From contig BOKC01000004.1 in NCBI GenBank assembly GCA_016860785.1, positions 1 through 64,000 of the forward strand: a stretch of 64,000 bases of DNA, written 5' to 3'. The stretch's first letter is position 1. The number at the start of each line of letters is the position of its first letter. This document shows positions 51,331 to 59,129 of this stretch, one piece after another. The notes under the pieces were generated by a model that was not told where the DNA came from, made no database searches, and worked only from the letters and a program-made list of their open reading frames with translations. A program made the position numbers and the translations under genes. The stretch is from Patescibacteria group bacterium (lineage in GTDB: Bacteria > Patescibacteriota > Minisyncoccia > Phycocordibacterales > BOKC01).

Positions 51331-51981
51331 TCAGCCCAAAAATCTCATTAGTCCGTCTATACCAGCTGGACCAGTTATTAGATAAAAGAACCACAAGACA
51401 ACCGGAAAGATAAATCGCCAAAGAACAAAGATGAAAAAAAATACCAAAATTAAGCCAAATTGCTCCAAGACAAGACGAAATCTCTGCATGTGGTATGGCA
51501 AAACGGAAAAAAGTATTTTTGAACCATCAAGAGGTGGGATTGGGACAAGATTGAAAATCGCGAGAATGATATTCATAAAGACAACAATACTCGCTAAATC
51601 AGTGAAAGCCGGCGGAAAAACTCCAAAAACGACATTCAGTCGGACGATTAAGCCGAATATTACGGCTATCAATATATTGGTTAAAGGCCCAGCGGCGGCT
51701 ACAATCGCTTCTCCCCATTTTTGGTTGCGGAGATTGTAGGGATTGTAAGGAACCGGCTTCGCCCAACCAAAAATTAGATTGCCGGGTAAAATATAGAGTA
51801 AAAGCGGAACCAAAACCGAGCCGACCGGGTCAAGGTGTTTAATCGGGTTTAGAGTCAGCCGACCGGCGTATTTAGCGGTAGAATCGCCAAGCCAAAGAGC
51901 CGAATAGCCGTGAGCCAGTTCGTGTAGCACTACCGACATTATGAGTATGACTATAATAAAAATAAAATCAGGACCGGCCAT
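51331..51981 (-). CDS. Site-2 protease family protein (M50 membrane metalloprotease)
   Basis: The 216-aa protein has five to six membrane helices and the M50B signatures: HELAHGYSA (HExxH) in an early helix and a NLVPIPPLDGSKILF segment supplying the third zinc ligand Asp. No PDZ domain is present, so it is the short, YwhC-like form. Site-2 proteases cleave membrane-bound anti-sigma factors or leftover signal peptides; the substrate is unknown here. It is transcribed leftward towards rpsL but ends before the rpsL promoter. Confidence 0.93.
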   Translation of the reverse strand: MAGPDFIFIIVILIMSVVLHELAHGYSALWLGDSTAKYAGRLTLNPIKHLDPVGSVLVPLLLYILPGNLIFGWAKPVPYNPYNLRNQKWGEAIVAAAGPLTNILIAVIFGLIVRLNVVFGVFPPAFTDLASIVVFMNIILAIFNLVPIPPLDGSKILFSVLPYHMQRFRLVLEQFGLILVFFFIFVLWRFIFPVVLWFFYLITGPAGIDGLMRFLG

Positions 51982-52128
51982 AAAAAGTTGAAAGTTTAAA
52001 GTGGAAAGTTAAAAGTTTGGATTTTTAATGAGGTTATGATAGCATAATATTTCATATAATATAAAACATGAAGTGTAGAACAGAACTGGCTGAAATTCCA
52101 ATGTTCAATATTACATGTTACCTGTTTC

Positions 52129-52371
52129 ATGAGTAAGATTTGTCCAATCACACAAAAGAAAACAATCGTTGGTGGGGGATATTCCAACCGCACACGTGCC
52201 ACCAAATTTAATCCGACTGGCAAAAAACCAAAGCGGCCGAATATCCAACGCAAAAGAATTTACATTCCGGAACTTAAAAAAACGGTATCTTTAAACATCT
52301 CAACCAAAGGCCTAAAAACCATTCGCAAGAACGGCGCTTATCAGACACTCAAAAAAGCCGGTGTGATTTAA
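52129..52371 (+). CDS. rpmB: 50S ribosomal protein L28
   Basis: The 80-aa protein begins MSKICPITQKKTIVGGGYSNRTRATK and continues with FNPTGKKPKRPNIQRKRIYIPE, the L28 pattern; one of the usual zinc cysteine pairs is missing. There is no clear Shine-Dalgarno sequence. A TATAAT-like box occurs about 70 nt upstream. A strong shared terminator follows. Confidence 0.95.
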   Translation: MSKICPITQKKTIVGGGYSNRTRATKFNPTGKKPKRPNIQRKRIYIPELKKTVSLNISTKGLKTIRKNGAYQTLKKAGVI

Positions 52372-52391
52372 ATAGGCGCTAGGCTCTAGTA

Positions 52392-52424
52392 AAAACCCCC
52401 AGCGGTCTGACCGTTGGGGGTTTT
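52392..52424. terminator. Bidirectional terminator between rpmB and the MBL gene
   Basis: CCCCCAGCGG (52396-52405) pairs with CCGTTGGGGG (52411-52420, one G-T pair) over a short TCTGA loop, with AAAAA before and TTTT after. It serves both convergent genes. A CTAGGCTCTAG unit of the dispersed spacer repeat lies just before it. Confidence 0.9.
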
Positions 52425-52437
52425 AAATTTACTTAAA

Positions 52438-53298
52438 TTAATCTCTAATTTCCAACCGTCGGCCGTCGGATTTGAAAAGGATTGTACCGCGGTCATAAGT
52501 GCCGAGGATTTTTGTTCCGGTGTTTTTCAAAATTTCCAAAACTTCGCTGTGAGGGTGGCCGTATCGATTGTCTTTACCAGCCGAAATAATTGCGTATTTT
52601 GGATTAACAGCTGTAACAAAATCATTGGAAGTTGACGTTCGAGAACCGTGATGCCCAACTTTCAAGACGTCGCTTTCTAAAAATTCATTATCCAAAAAAT
52701 TCAAATATTCCTCTATTTTTATCGGCGCGTCACCCGCAAGCAAAAAACTTGTATCACCAAAAAATAATTTACCGACGATTGAAGAGTCATTCGGGTTAAG
52801 CCCTGAAACATCTCGGTCGGGAAACAAGACAACAAAAACAACTCCACCGCCCAAATCAATTTTCATACCTCTTCTTGCTATCAGTTTTTGGGAATCAGAC
52901 AAGGCAACTGCATTTTGAAAATCCCTAAAAATTCTGGTTTCAGCTAAGACGTCTGGATCGATAACAAAATCCACCTCAAAACGCCTGAAAATTTCCGACA
53001 AGCCGCCAATGTGATCGGCATCCGGGTGTGTTGCCAATACAACATCAATCTTTTTACTATAGAAAGGTATAGCTTTAGATAAGGCCAACATCAAAGCCGA
53101 AGCGCTCTGCCCGCCATCAATTAACATTTTATTGCCAGAGGGTGATTTTATTAAAATTGCATCTCCTTGACCGACATCTAAAAAATAAATTTGAAATTGA
53201 GAATTACCGGAAGACCAAACAACACTCCAAATAAAAACATTTGTTAGAAGAAGCAGAACAACAAGCGCAAACTTGAGATTATTTTTCAAGAATGTCAT
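52438..53298 (-). CDS. ComEC-type metallo-beta-lactamase domain protein
   Basis: The 286-aa protein has one N-terminal membrane helix (10-29) and an MBL fold with YFLDVGQGDAILIKSPSGNKMLIDGG, the metal motif THPDADHIGGL and LKVGHHGSRTSTS. This is the C-terminal nuclease-like domain that is fused to the ComEC channel in classical ComEC/Rec2. Here it is a separate protein divergent from superoxide dismutase and about 670 nt from the ComEC channel gene. It may degrade the non-transferred DNA strand during uptake, acting on the outer face of the membrane. Confidence 0.9.
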   Translation of the reverse strand: MTFLKNNLKFALVVLLLLTNVFIWSVVWSSGNSQFQIYFLDVGQGDAILIKSPSGNKMLIDGGQSASALMLALSKAIPFYSKKIDVVLATHPDADHIGGLSEIFRRFEVDFVIDPDVLAETRIFRDFQNAVALSDSQKLIARRGMKIDLGGGVVFVVLFPDRDVSGLNPNDSSIVGKLFFGDTSFLLAGDAPIKIEEYLNFLDNEFLESDVLKVGHHGSRTSTSNDFVTAVNPKYAIISAGKDNRYGHPHSEVLEILKNTGTKILGTYDRGTILFKSDGRRLEIRD

Positions 53299-53370
53299 TT
53301 TGAATATATTTTAGCATTTGAATTAAAAGAGATGTTATAATATAAAAATTACTTACTCTCATTAAAAAAT

Positions 53371-53958
53371 ATGCAGTATCAAGAACAAAAATTTAATATT
53401 CCGGAACTTAAGGGAATATCAGCGAAAAATATTGAGGAGCATTTGAAGCTTTATTCGGGCTATGTTAAGCATACTAATTTAATTTTGGAGAAAATTACCG
53501 AACTTTCAAAAGACAGAGAGAAAAATACTTACCAGATTGGCGAACTCCGCCGACGGCTTGGCTTTGAATTTGATGGCATGAGAAACCACGAATTTTATTT
53601 CAAATCATTTGAAGGCGGAGCAAAAGAGCTTAAAGACGACTCAAAACTAAAAACAAAAATCACAGAAGAATTCGGGAATTTTGAAGATTGGCTTGAGGAA
53701 TTCAAGCATATGGCACTAACCCGCGGAATCGGATGGGCAATCCTTTATCACGACAAAAAAGCCGACCGACTCTTAAACGCCTGGATTGACGAACAACATT
53801 TAGGACACTTAACAGGACTTTCTCCGATTTTGGCGCTTGATATGTGGGAGCACGCTTTCGTTTACGATTATCAACCGAGCGGTAAAAAACAATACGTGGA
53901 AGACTTTTTTGAAAATTTAAATTGGGAGACCATTAAAAACAATTACTCGCAAAATTAA
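53371..53958 (+). CDS. Superoxide dismutase, Fe/Mn type
   Basis: The 195-aa protein has all four metal-ligand regions: a His in the EEHLKLYSGYVKH helix, His in RNHEFYFKSF, Asp in LALDMWEHAF and His in the same motif. It converts superoxide to peroxide and oxygen. Metal preference cannot be read safely. It starts 73 nt from the divergent MBL gene, and comEC begins 10 nt after its stop, so SOD and comEC are probably on one transcript. Confidence 0.95.
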   Translation: MQYQEQKFNIPELKGISAKNIEEHLKLYSGYVKHTNLILEKITELSKDREKNTYQIGELRRRLGFEFDGMRNHEFYFKSFEGGAKELKDDSKLKTKITEEFGNFEDWLEEFKHMALTRGIGWAILYHDKKADRLLNAWIDEQHLGHLTGLSPILALDMWEHAFVYDYQPSGKKQYVEDFFENLNWETIKNNYSQN

Positions 53959-53968
53959 AAAATAAAAA

Positions 53969-55465
53969 ATGAAGTTGGCTGATTGGCTGTTTTATTCTCT
54001 CGCCGCTTTTGTTGTCGGAGTTTTTTTGAGGTCATTTTTTGATTTTCCCTGGCTTTTTTTCATTAACCTCTCTTTCATTTCACTCGCTGTATTTACGCTA
54101 ATCTTCATATTAGATCGCCAAGCGCTTAAATTTTTTCTTGGTATCGCTTTCATTTCTGTTTTTGCCGGTTTGGGAATTTTAAGAACCGAAGCAAAACTCT
54201 TTGCTAAAGATGAACTGCGGATTTTTAGAGACACTGAAGAGGTCGTCAAAATCTCTGGCGTCATAAGGGGTCAAAGAGATTTAAGAGAAAATCACATCAA
54301 GTATATCTTGCTAACCCAACCTCTAAACGAAAAGATTTTAGTCAGCACCGAGCTTTCCCAAAAATTTAACCCAGGAGACAAAATTTTAATTCAAGGCACA
54401 TTACAAACTCCTAAAGAATTTCCTGATTTCAATTATCGCGAATTCTTATCAAAAGACGGCATCCGAACCGTTGCCTATTATCCGGAAATAGAAATTCTCC
54501 AAAAGAGTGGTTTCAATTTCTATGTCGCGATTTTACAAATAAAAGAAAAACTAAGGCAGGCCAACAGACGCGCCCTACCTTTTCCTGAAAGCGAACTTTT
54601 AGGCGCGATGGTTTTGGGCGATAAACAACTTCTGCCGGATTATCTGAAGGAATCTTTTAACACAACCGGTATCCGCCACATCACCGCCATTTCTGGAATG
54701 CACATCACCATCATCGCTTCACTTCTTATGGCTTTTTTTGCTTATGGAACCAAGTTGGGAAAGGATCGGGGGTTTTATCTGGTTTTATTTTTTCTTATTT
54801 TTTATATTGCCCTTGTCGGCTTTCCACCATCAGCGGTCAGAGCCGGCATTATGGCAAGTATAGTGCTTCTGGCGGAAAAGGTGCGGAGAAATTACTTCGC
54901 ACCAAGAGCTTTAGTCTTGGCGGCATTCGCAATGCTTCTTTTTAATCCCGCACTTTTGCGTTTTGATGCCGGTTTTCAACTATCATTTCTAGCGGTTTTG
55001 GGAATTATCTATATCGCCCCGCTTTTTAATTTAATACTTGAAAAAATTTCTGTATTGAAAAACAAAAAATTAGTTTGGTTGAAAAAAGTCTTATCAATGA
55101 CTTTAGGCGCCCAGATTTCAACTTTGCCGATTTTGGTTTACAACTTCGGACTCTTTTCTCTTTCCGCGCCAGTAGTCAACGTTCTTGTCGTGCCTCTCTT
55201 GCCTTTTGTCATCGGTTTCGGTTTTATCGGAATCTTAGCCGGCCTCGTTTCTCAAGCTGTTGGAGTAGTTTTTTCTTTTCCGGCATTTCTTTTATTGAGC
55301 TATATAATTTCTTTAAGCCAGTTTTTTGATAACTTTAAATGGAGCGGTATAAAAGTAGAAAATTTCCATTGGTCACTCGTGATTGTTTTTTATGTTTTTC
55401 TAATTACCACTGTAGTGTTCTTAAGAAATAAATATTTAAAACAAATAAACTCGGAAACACTCTAG
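53969..55465 (+). CDS. comEC: ComEC/Rec2 DNA-uptake channel protein (competence domain only)
   Basis: ComEC carries single-stranded DNA across the inner membrane during transformation. The 498-aa protein has the N-terminal OB-like domain (about 60-170) after two membrane helices. The competence domain follows, with the signature TGIRHITAISGMHITII and further helices containing PPSAVRAGIMASI. The C-terminal MBL domain of full-length ComEC is missing; a separate MBL gene lies on the other strand at 52438. It is co-directional with and 10 nt from the SOD gene. The last helices end the protein, so it is not a frameshifted copy. Confidence 0.93.
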   Translation: MKLADWLFYSLAAFVVGVFLRSFFDFPWLFFINLSFISLAVFTLIFILDRQALKFFLGIAFISVFAGLGILRTEAKLFAKDELRIFRDTEEVVKISGVIRGQRDLRENHIKYILLTQPLNEKILVSTELSQKFNPGDKILIQGTLQTPKEFPDFNYREFLSKDGIRTVAYYPEIEILQKSGFNFYVAILQIKEKLRQANRRALPFPESELLGAMVLGDKQLLPDYLKESFNTTGIRHITAISGMHITIIASLLMAFFAYGTKLGKDRGFYLVLFFLIFYIALVGFPPSAVRAGIMASIVLLAEKVRRNYFAPRALVLAAFAMLLFNPALLRFDAGFQLSFLAVLGIIYIAPLFNLILEKISVLKNKKLVWLKKVLSMTLGAQISTLPILVYNFGLFSLSAPVVNVLVVPLLPFVIGFGFIGILAGLVSQAVGVVFSFPAFLLLSYIISLSQFFDNFKWSGIKVENFHWSLVIVFYVFLITTVVFLRNKYLKQINSETL

Positions 55466-55564
55466 GGTTATGAATAAGAGCAATCATGCTTAAAAATCGA
55501 CTTCTTTTCAGCTTCATTTTTCTACACTATTCTACACCGCCCTGCACCACCCAGAAAATTAATT

Positions 55565-56323
55565 TCAGAGAGACCAGTTTTTTATAATTTCTTTTTCTTC
55601 TTCCGCGCTTAATGCTTTTTTGAATCTGGCGCCACTTTTGCCTTTTACCCTCCTCTCACACTCTTCCCAAGTTTTATGCTTCTCGACCACACCTTCTACC
55701 ATACTTAAATACGAATAAGCTTTACTGCGAGAGCGATTTTTAGAACTTTTTTTCTTTTCTTCCCCGTTCAAATTTAAAATATCAATTTTATATTTTGAAA
55801 TATCACCTGAAAAAAGATTTGTGGCTTTTCCGTCGGCAAATTCAGTGGCAATTTGGTCTACTCTCTCATTGCCGGCAATTCCGGAATGTCCACCAACATA
55901 TTTCCATTCTATCTCTCTAAACTTTGTCAGCTCTAAAAGTTTTTCCCATAAATCTTTGTTCAAAACCGGCTCTTTATTTTTGGTAACCCAATTTCTTTTC
56001 TCCCAAGAAAAAATCCATTTAGTTATTCCGTCTATTAAGTATTTTGAATCGGTGTAAATTAGTGTATAACCACCAGAGTTTAGGGTATGAAAAAATTCTA
56101 AAGCCTTTATGGCGGCAGTTAATTCCATGCGGTTGTTGGTGGTATGTTCTTCTCGCCCGCCGAGTTCAATTACCTCTGCATTTTTAGGATTTAGAGTTTC
56201 GGATTTAGAGTTTCCGCTATTGTTATTTTTAGGAAAAATAACAATAGCGGCATAACCCCCCGGGCCCGGATTACCCCGTGACGCGCCGTCTGTAAAAATT
56301 ATAATTTGTGATTTCTGATTCAT
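55565..56323 (-). CDS. rnhA: Ribonuclease HI with C-terminal hybrid-binding-like domain
   Basis: RNase HI cuts RNA in RNA-DNA hybrids. The catalytic domain (about residues 1-165) shows IIFTDGASRGNPGPGGYAAI with the first Asp, a Glu in NNRMELTAAI, Asp in LIYTDSKYLIDG and a final Asp in GNERVDQIA. After a Ser/Lys linker, residues about 190-245 contain VVEKHKTWEECERRVKGKSGARFKKA. This resembles the viroplasmin-like hybrid-binding domain usually at the N-terminus of RNase H1, here C-terminal. It follows recJ directly with overlapping stop and start. Confidence 0.9.
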   Translation of the reverse strand: MNQKSQIIIFTDGASRGNPGPGGYAAIVIFPKNNNSGNSKSETLNPKNAEVIELGGREEHTTNNRMELTAAIKALEFFHTLNSGGYTLIYTDSKYLIDGITKWIFSWEKRNWVTKNKEPVLNKDLWEKLLELTKFREIEWKYVGGHSGIAGNERVDQIATEFADGKATNLFSGDISKYKIDILNLNGEEKKKSSKNRSRSKAYSYLSMVEGVVEKHKTWEECERRVKGKSGARFKKALSAEEEKEIIKNWSL

Positions 56324-58038
56324 TATTTTTTTTTAAAAACTTCAACAATCCGCAGACGAAGCTCCGGACGATTCATAAAAAAAGACTTCTCCAAGTTGAC
56401 CGCTAAATCCACTCTGCTTCCCTCCACCAAATCTTCAAATTTCTCCGGTTTGGCAAAAAAACAAATGCCCGGTATGTCAGTTTCCAGAAAAGTAATTCGA
56501 ACATGCTTGCCTCCTTGACCAAATTTTTTGATTGATTTTATTTCTAAATTCTCCAAAAGAAAAACGGGCTTAGGATTACCGACACCAAAAGGTGATAGTT
56601 TTTCAATTAATTCAAAAGTTTTCGGAGTTAAGTCTTGGCTACTCAATTTTCCGTCAATTGCCAAAATCCCACTTTCTATTTTATTTTCAAGAGCCAAATC
56701 GTCGCAAACCGAAAAAATTCTCTCCGGCAAAGTGTGGATTTTTTCAAAAAAGACCGAGAAACCGCCGGCCATTTTGTGACCGCCAAACTCTAAAAAACAA
56801 TCTTTAGTCCGCTCCATCACAGCCAGAATATCTGCCCTGCCATCGGAACGACACGAACCTTTTATCATATTCTCCCCATCTCGACCCCAAAGAAAAACCG
56901 GTCGTTTAAAATCCTCAACCAAACTATTGGCCACTAAACCAAGCAGAGATGGCCGCCAGTTTGGATTACCAATTACAACCGCCCTGTCGTGGATTCCTGG
57001 ATCATTGTCTCTAATTCTTCCTCTAATTTCTTTTACGATTGTGGCCACAAGACCCTTTCTTTCATCGTTGATTTTATTTAGCCGTAACACCGCCACTTCG
57101 GCTTCCGAAAAATTCTTGGCGGTTAAAAAAGAAAAGGCGTCATCAGCGCTGCCCATTCTGGAAGCGGCGTTAATCCGAGGGGTAATCATAAAAGTTATAT
57201 CGTCTTCGGAAAGAAATCTTTGGTTTATTCTTAATTTCTGAAAAATTTGACGCAGACCCGGCCGCCGCGACTTTCGCAAAACTTTCAGGCCGTAATAAGC
57301 AAAAATTCTGTTCTCTCCCAAAAGCGGCACCATATCAGAGAGAGTCGCCAGGCCGGCCATATCTAAAAACCATTTCTCTTTGCCAGACGGCCAAGAAAAA
57401 TCGCCTTTTTGGATCAGAGCTTGAATGAGCTTATAAACCACCGCCGCCCCGCATAGATGCGGAAAAGGATAAGTTGAGTCCGGTCGCTTGGGATTTATGA
57501 CCGCCAAAGCCGGAGGTAAGCCACCACCGTTTATTTCGTGGTGGTCCGTAATAATGACATCAACTCCAAGGTCGTTAGCTTTTTTGACTTGCGCAACGTC
57601 CGCCGTGCCACAATCAATTGTAATGATAAGTCGAGTATTTTTTTCAGCAAAACTTTCAACCGCCTCCAAATGTAAGCCGAAGCCGTCGTTGTGTCGATGC
57701 GGAATATAGTTTTCAAAATTTTTAAAGTTGATTTGCTCAAAGAAATCCCGAAGCATTACTGCGCCCGGAATACCATCGGCGTCGTAATCGCTGTAAATGA
57801 TAATTTTTTGATTCTCTTTTATAGCAGAAATAATCCGTTCAGCGGCAATTTCAATATCGTTCAATAGAAAAGGGTCGTGAAGATGTTCGTCGTAATCTGG
57901 ATTTAAAAATTTTTCTATCTCCGCTTCAGTTTTTAATCCCCTTAAATAAAGAAGTTTTTTAAGAAGAATGTCGGCGTCATTCCCCGAGTCACCTGCCAAA
58001 ACCGGGACTTCCGCCAAAGAATATTCTTTCATTTTCAA
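56323..58038 (-). CDS. recJ: Single-stranded-DNA exonuclease RecJ
   Basis: RecJ degrades single-stranded DNA 5' to 3' in repair and recombination. The 571-aa protein has the DHH motifs: IIYSDYDADGIPGAV, TIDCGTADV, TDHHEI, a glycine-rich GGHKMAGGFS DHHA1 motif and the C-terminal OB domain (LENLEIKSIKKFGQGGKHVRI). The start may be ATG 58038 or ATG 58032. A minus-strand TATAAT at 58040-58045 would put the transcript start right at the second ATG, so translation may be leaderless. It is divergent from the HIT gene with 26 nt between. Confidence 0.95.
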   Translation of the reverse strand: MKMKEYSLAEVPVLAGDSGNDADILLKKLLYLRGLKTEAEIEKFLNPDYDEHLHDPFLLNDIEIAAERIISAIKENQKIIIYSDYDADGIPGAVMLRDFFEQINFKNFENYIPHRHNDGFGLHLEAVESFAEKNTRLIITIDCGTADVAQVKKANDLGVDVIITDHHEINGGGLPPALAVINPKRPDSTYPFPHLCGAAVVYKLIQALIQKGDFSWPSGKEKWFLDMAGLATLSDMVPLLGENRIFAYYGLKVLRKSRRPGLRQIFQKLRINQRFLSEDDITFMITPRINAASRMGSADDAFSFLTAKNFSEAEVAVLRLNKINDERKGLVATIVKEIRGRIRDNDPGIHDRAVVIGNPNWRPSLLGLVANSLVEDFKRPVFLWGRDGENMIKGSCRSDGRADILAVMERTKDCFLEFGGHKMAGGFSVFFEKIHTLPERIFSVCDDLALENKIESGILAIDGKLSSQDLTPKTFELIEKLSPFGVGNPKPVFLLENLEIKSIKKFGQGGKHVRITFLETDIPGICFFAKPEKFEDLVEGSRVDLAVNLEKSFFMNRPELRLRIVEVFKKK

Positions 58039-58064
58039 GATTATATCATGCTATAATCCCCAAC

Positions 58065-58430
58065 ATGGAAAAAGATTGTATTTTTTGCAAAATTGCCAGA
58101 AAGGAAATGTCGGCTCACATAGTTTACGAAGACGAAAACTTTATGGCTTTTTTAGACATCAATCCACAGACACCGGGACACGTTCAAGTTGTTCCCAAAG
58201 AGCATTACCGTTGGGTTTGGGATGTGCCAAATATCGGTGAATATTTTGAAATTACCCGGAAAATCGCCCTAGCCCAGAGAAAGGCCTTTAAAACAGAGTG
58301 GATTTTATGCCGAATTATCGGCGACGAACAGCCCCACGCCCACATTTGGGTCTTCCCAGCCGGAGATGCCGAAGGACACAAAAGCGACCTACCAGAGAAC
58401 GCTGAAAAGATAAAAGAAAACCTTGAATAG
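58065..58430 (+). CDS. HIT family protein
   Basis: The 121-aa protein begins MEKDCIFCKIARKEM, with two of the usual zinc cysteines. It contains DENFMAFLDINPQTPGHVQVVPKEH, typical of histidine-triad hydrolases that act on AMP-linked compounds. The triad motif reads HAHIWVF: the first two His are present, the third is Trp. The middle, nucleophilic His is kept, so activity is plausible but altered. A TATAAT at 58052-58057 lies only 7 nt before the ATG, again suggesting a leaderless mRNA. Confidence 0.9.
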   Translation: MEKDCIFCKIARKEMSAHIVYEDENFMAFLDINPQTPGHVQVVPKEHYRWVWDVPNIGEYFEITRKIALAQRKAFKTEWILCRIIGDEQPHAHIWVFPAGDAEGHKSDLPENAEKIKENLE

Positions 58431-58435
58431 GGTCT

Positions 58436-58475
58436 AGAGACTAGGGTTTAGGGTTTAGGGAAATACTAGAAAATT
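58436..58475. repeat. Telomere-like TAGGGTTTAGGG spacer repeat
   Basis: Directly after the HIT stop the sequence repeats CTAGAGACTAGGGTTTAGGG with at least two TAGGGTT units, closely matching the spacer at 39658-39718. It does not fold into a terminator with a T-run. The stretch from here to 58578 shows no gene. Confidence 0.7.
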
Positions 58476-58578
58476 CTTAGTCAGACAATCAATCCCTCCA
58501 ATCCAAGGGTAGTCCTTGTAAAAGCTTTATTTTAAGACGTGTTTTAACTACTTAGAGAAGAAAGATAGCTGAAAATAC

Positions 58579-58606
58579 TTGACAAAAAATAAAAAAGGTA
58601 TAGAAT
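58579..58606 (+). promoter_or_regulatory. Promoter of ncRNA candidate 1
   Basis: TTGACA (58579-58584), a 16-nt A-rich spacer and TAGAAT (58601-58606) form a near-consensus promoter. The predicted start, near 58611-58613, coincides with the first base of the closing stem of the RNA. Confidence 0.78.
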
Positions 58607-58610
58607 CTTC

Positions 58611-58777
58611 GACAGAGCGTTCGGGTAGCGATTTGGGGCTGTGCCCTGCGCCGTGACCCCGAACGAAGAGGTAGAGGATGTGCGGAAGAAGTCATTCACC
58701 TTCCGTACAGGAGAATCCTCTGTCTTTAATCATTTTCTCCACAGCCCGTCGCGAGTTATGCCCTCGCGACGGGTTTT
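58611..58777 (+). ncRNA. Undescribed structured ncRNA candidate 1 (about 167 nt)
   Basis: Hairpin A: GTTCGGG (58619-58625) with CCCGAAC (58658-58664), and inside it GGGC/GCCC with a 3-nt loop. Hairpin B: AGAGGAT plus GTGCGGAAG (58673-58688) pairs with CTTCCGTAC (58700-58708) and ATCCTCT (58715-58721), a 16-bp stem interrupted only by a 6-nt bulge AGGAGA. GACAGAG (58611-58617) can alternatively pair with CTCTGTC (58718-58724), competing with the base of hairpin B. An 11-bp perfect terminator (58745-58773) plus T-run ends it. It is not tmRNA, RNase P, SRP RNA or a recognised 6S. A 124-aa open frame crosses it but lacks coding signals. Confidence 0.7.
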
Positions 58778-58784
58778 CTATTTT
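58745..58784 (+). terminator. Intrinsic terminator of ncRNA candidate 1
   Basis: CCCGTCGCGAG (58745-58755) pairs perfectly with CTCGCGACGGG (58763-58773) over a 7-nt loop, followed by TTTTCTATTTT. Confidence 0.93.
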
Positions 58785-58830
58785 AAAAGTAAAATCTAAC
58801 GCGAGTATTCAATCCCCGGCAAGGTCTAGA

Positions 58831-58859
58831 TTGACAAGAAAAAGGCACGGTGGTAATCT
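58831..58859 (+). promoter_or_regulatory. Promoter of ncRNA candidate 2
   Basis: TTGACA (58831-58836), a 17-nt spacer and TAATCT (58854-58859) lie 50 nt after the first terminator. The predicted start is near 58866. Confidence 0.78.
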
Positions 58860-58865
58860 CCTAAA

Positions 58866-59103
58866 TAGAAACAAGCTAAGTTGGTCGCAACGAGCACGCA
58901 TTGAAATTGGCCTGCCTGCAATACGGCCACTAGTTCAGCGAAGCTCTTCACTTCGGGTTAACGGGCATGACCTGGAGGTTGCGACTCAACACGCCCACCC
59001 CACTTTGCAGGAAAGTGAGGTTGGGCGATGGGGTTGCGTCAGCGCGCACTAGCGTTACGCGAGACCCCAAGGGCCCGGCGACGCAAGGACGCCGGGCTTT
59101 TTT
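58866..59103 (+). ncRNA. Undescribed structured ncRNA candidate 2 (about 238 nt)
   Basis: Long-range stem: GTCGCAAC (58884-58891) with GTTGCGAC (58978-58985). It encloses CGAAG/CTTCG at 58939-58955 among other pairings. Next, GCCCA (58993-58997) with TGGGC (59022-59026) encloses CACTTT/AAAGTG (59001-59017). Then GGGGT-GCGT (59030-59039) pairs with ACGC-ACCCC (59057-59068). An 8-bp terminator stem (59073-59097) with a T-run ends it. The RNA is GC-rich in an AT-rich genome. It lacks RNase P and SRP core motifs. It may be a partner or homologue of candidate 1, but no obvious sequence similarity is visible. Confidence 0.7.
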
Positions 59104-59106
59104 CTT
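59073..59106 (+). terminator. Intrinsic terminator of ncRNA candidate 2
   Basis: GCCCGGCG (59073-59080) pairs with CGCCGGGC (59090-59097) over a 9-nt loop, followed by six or more T. It points away from pgk, which ends 25 nt further on the other strand; between them is a CTAGCGCCTAGCGCCTA spacer repeat. Confidence 0.93.
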
Positions 59107-59129
59107 ACTAAATTCCTAGCGCCTAGCGC

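Noticed and set aside
58678-59052. 124-aa plus-strand open frame crossing both ncRNA candidates
   Set aside because: It runs through the 11-bp terminator of the first unit and the promoter of the second, has no ribosome-binding site, and its composition follows the hairpins rather than a protein pattern.
58866-59103. ncRNA candidate 2 as RNase P RNA
   Set aside because: An AGGAAAGTGAGG string resembles the GAGGAAAGTCC core but lies near the 3' end inside a hairpin, and the matching ACAGAA and other conserved segments are missing.
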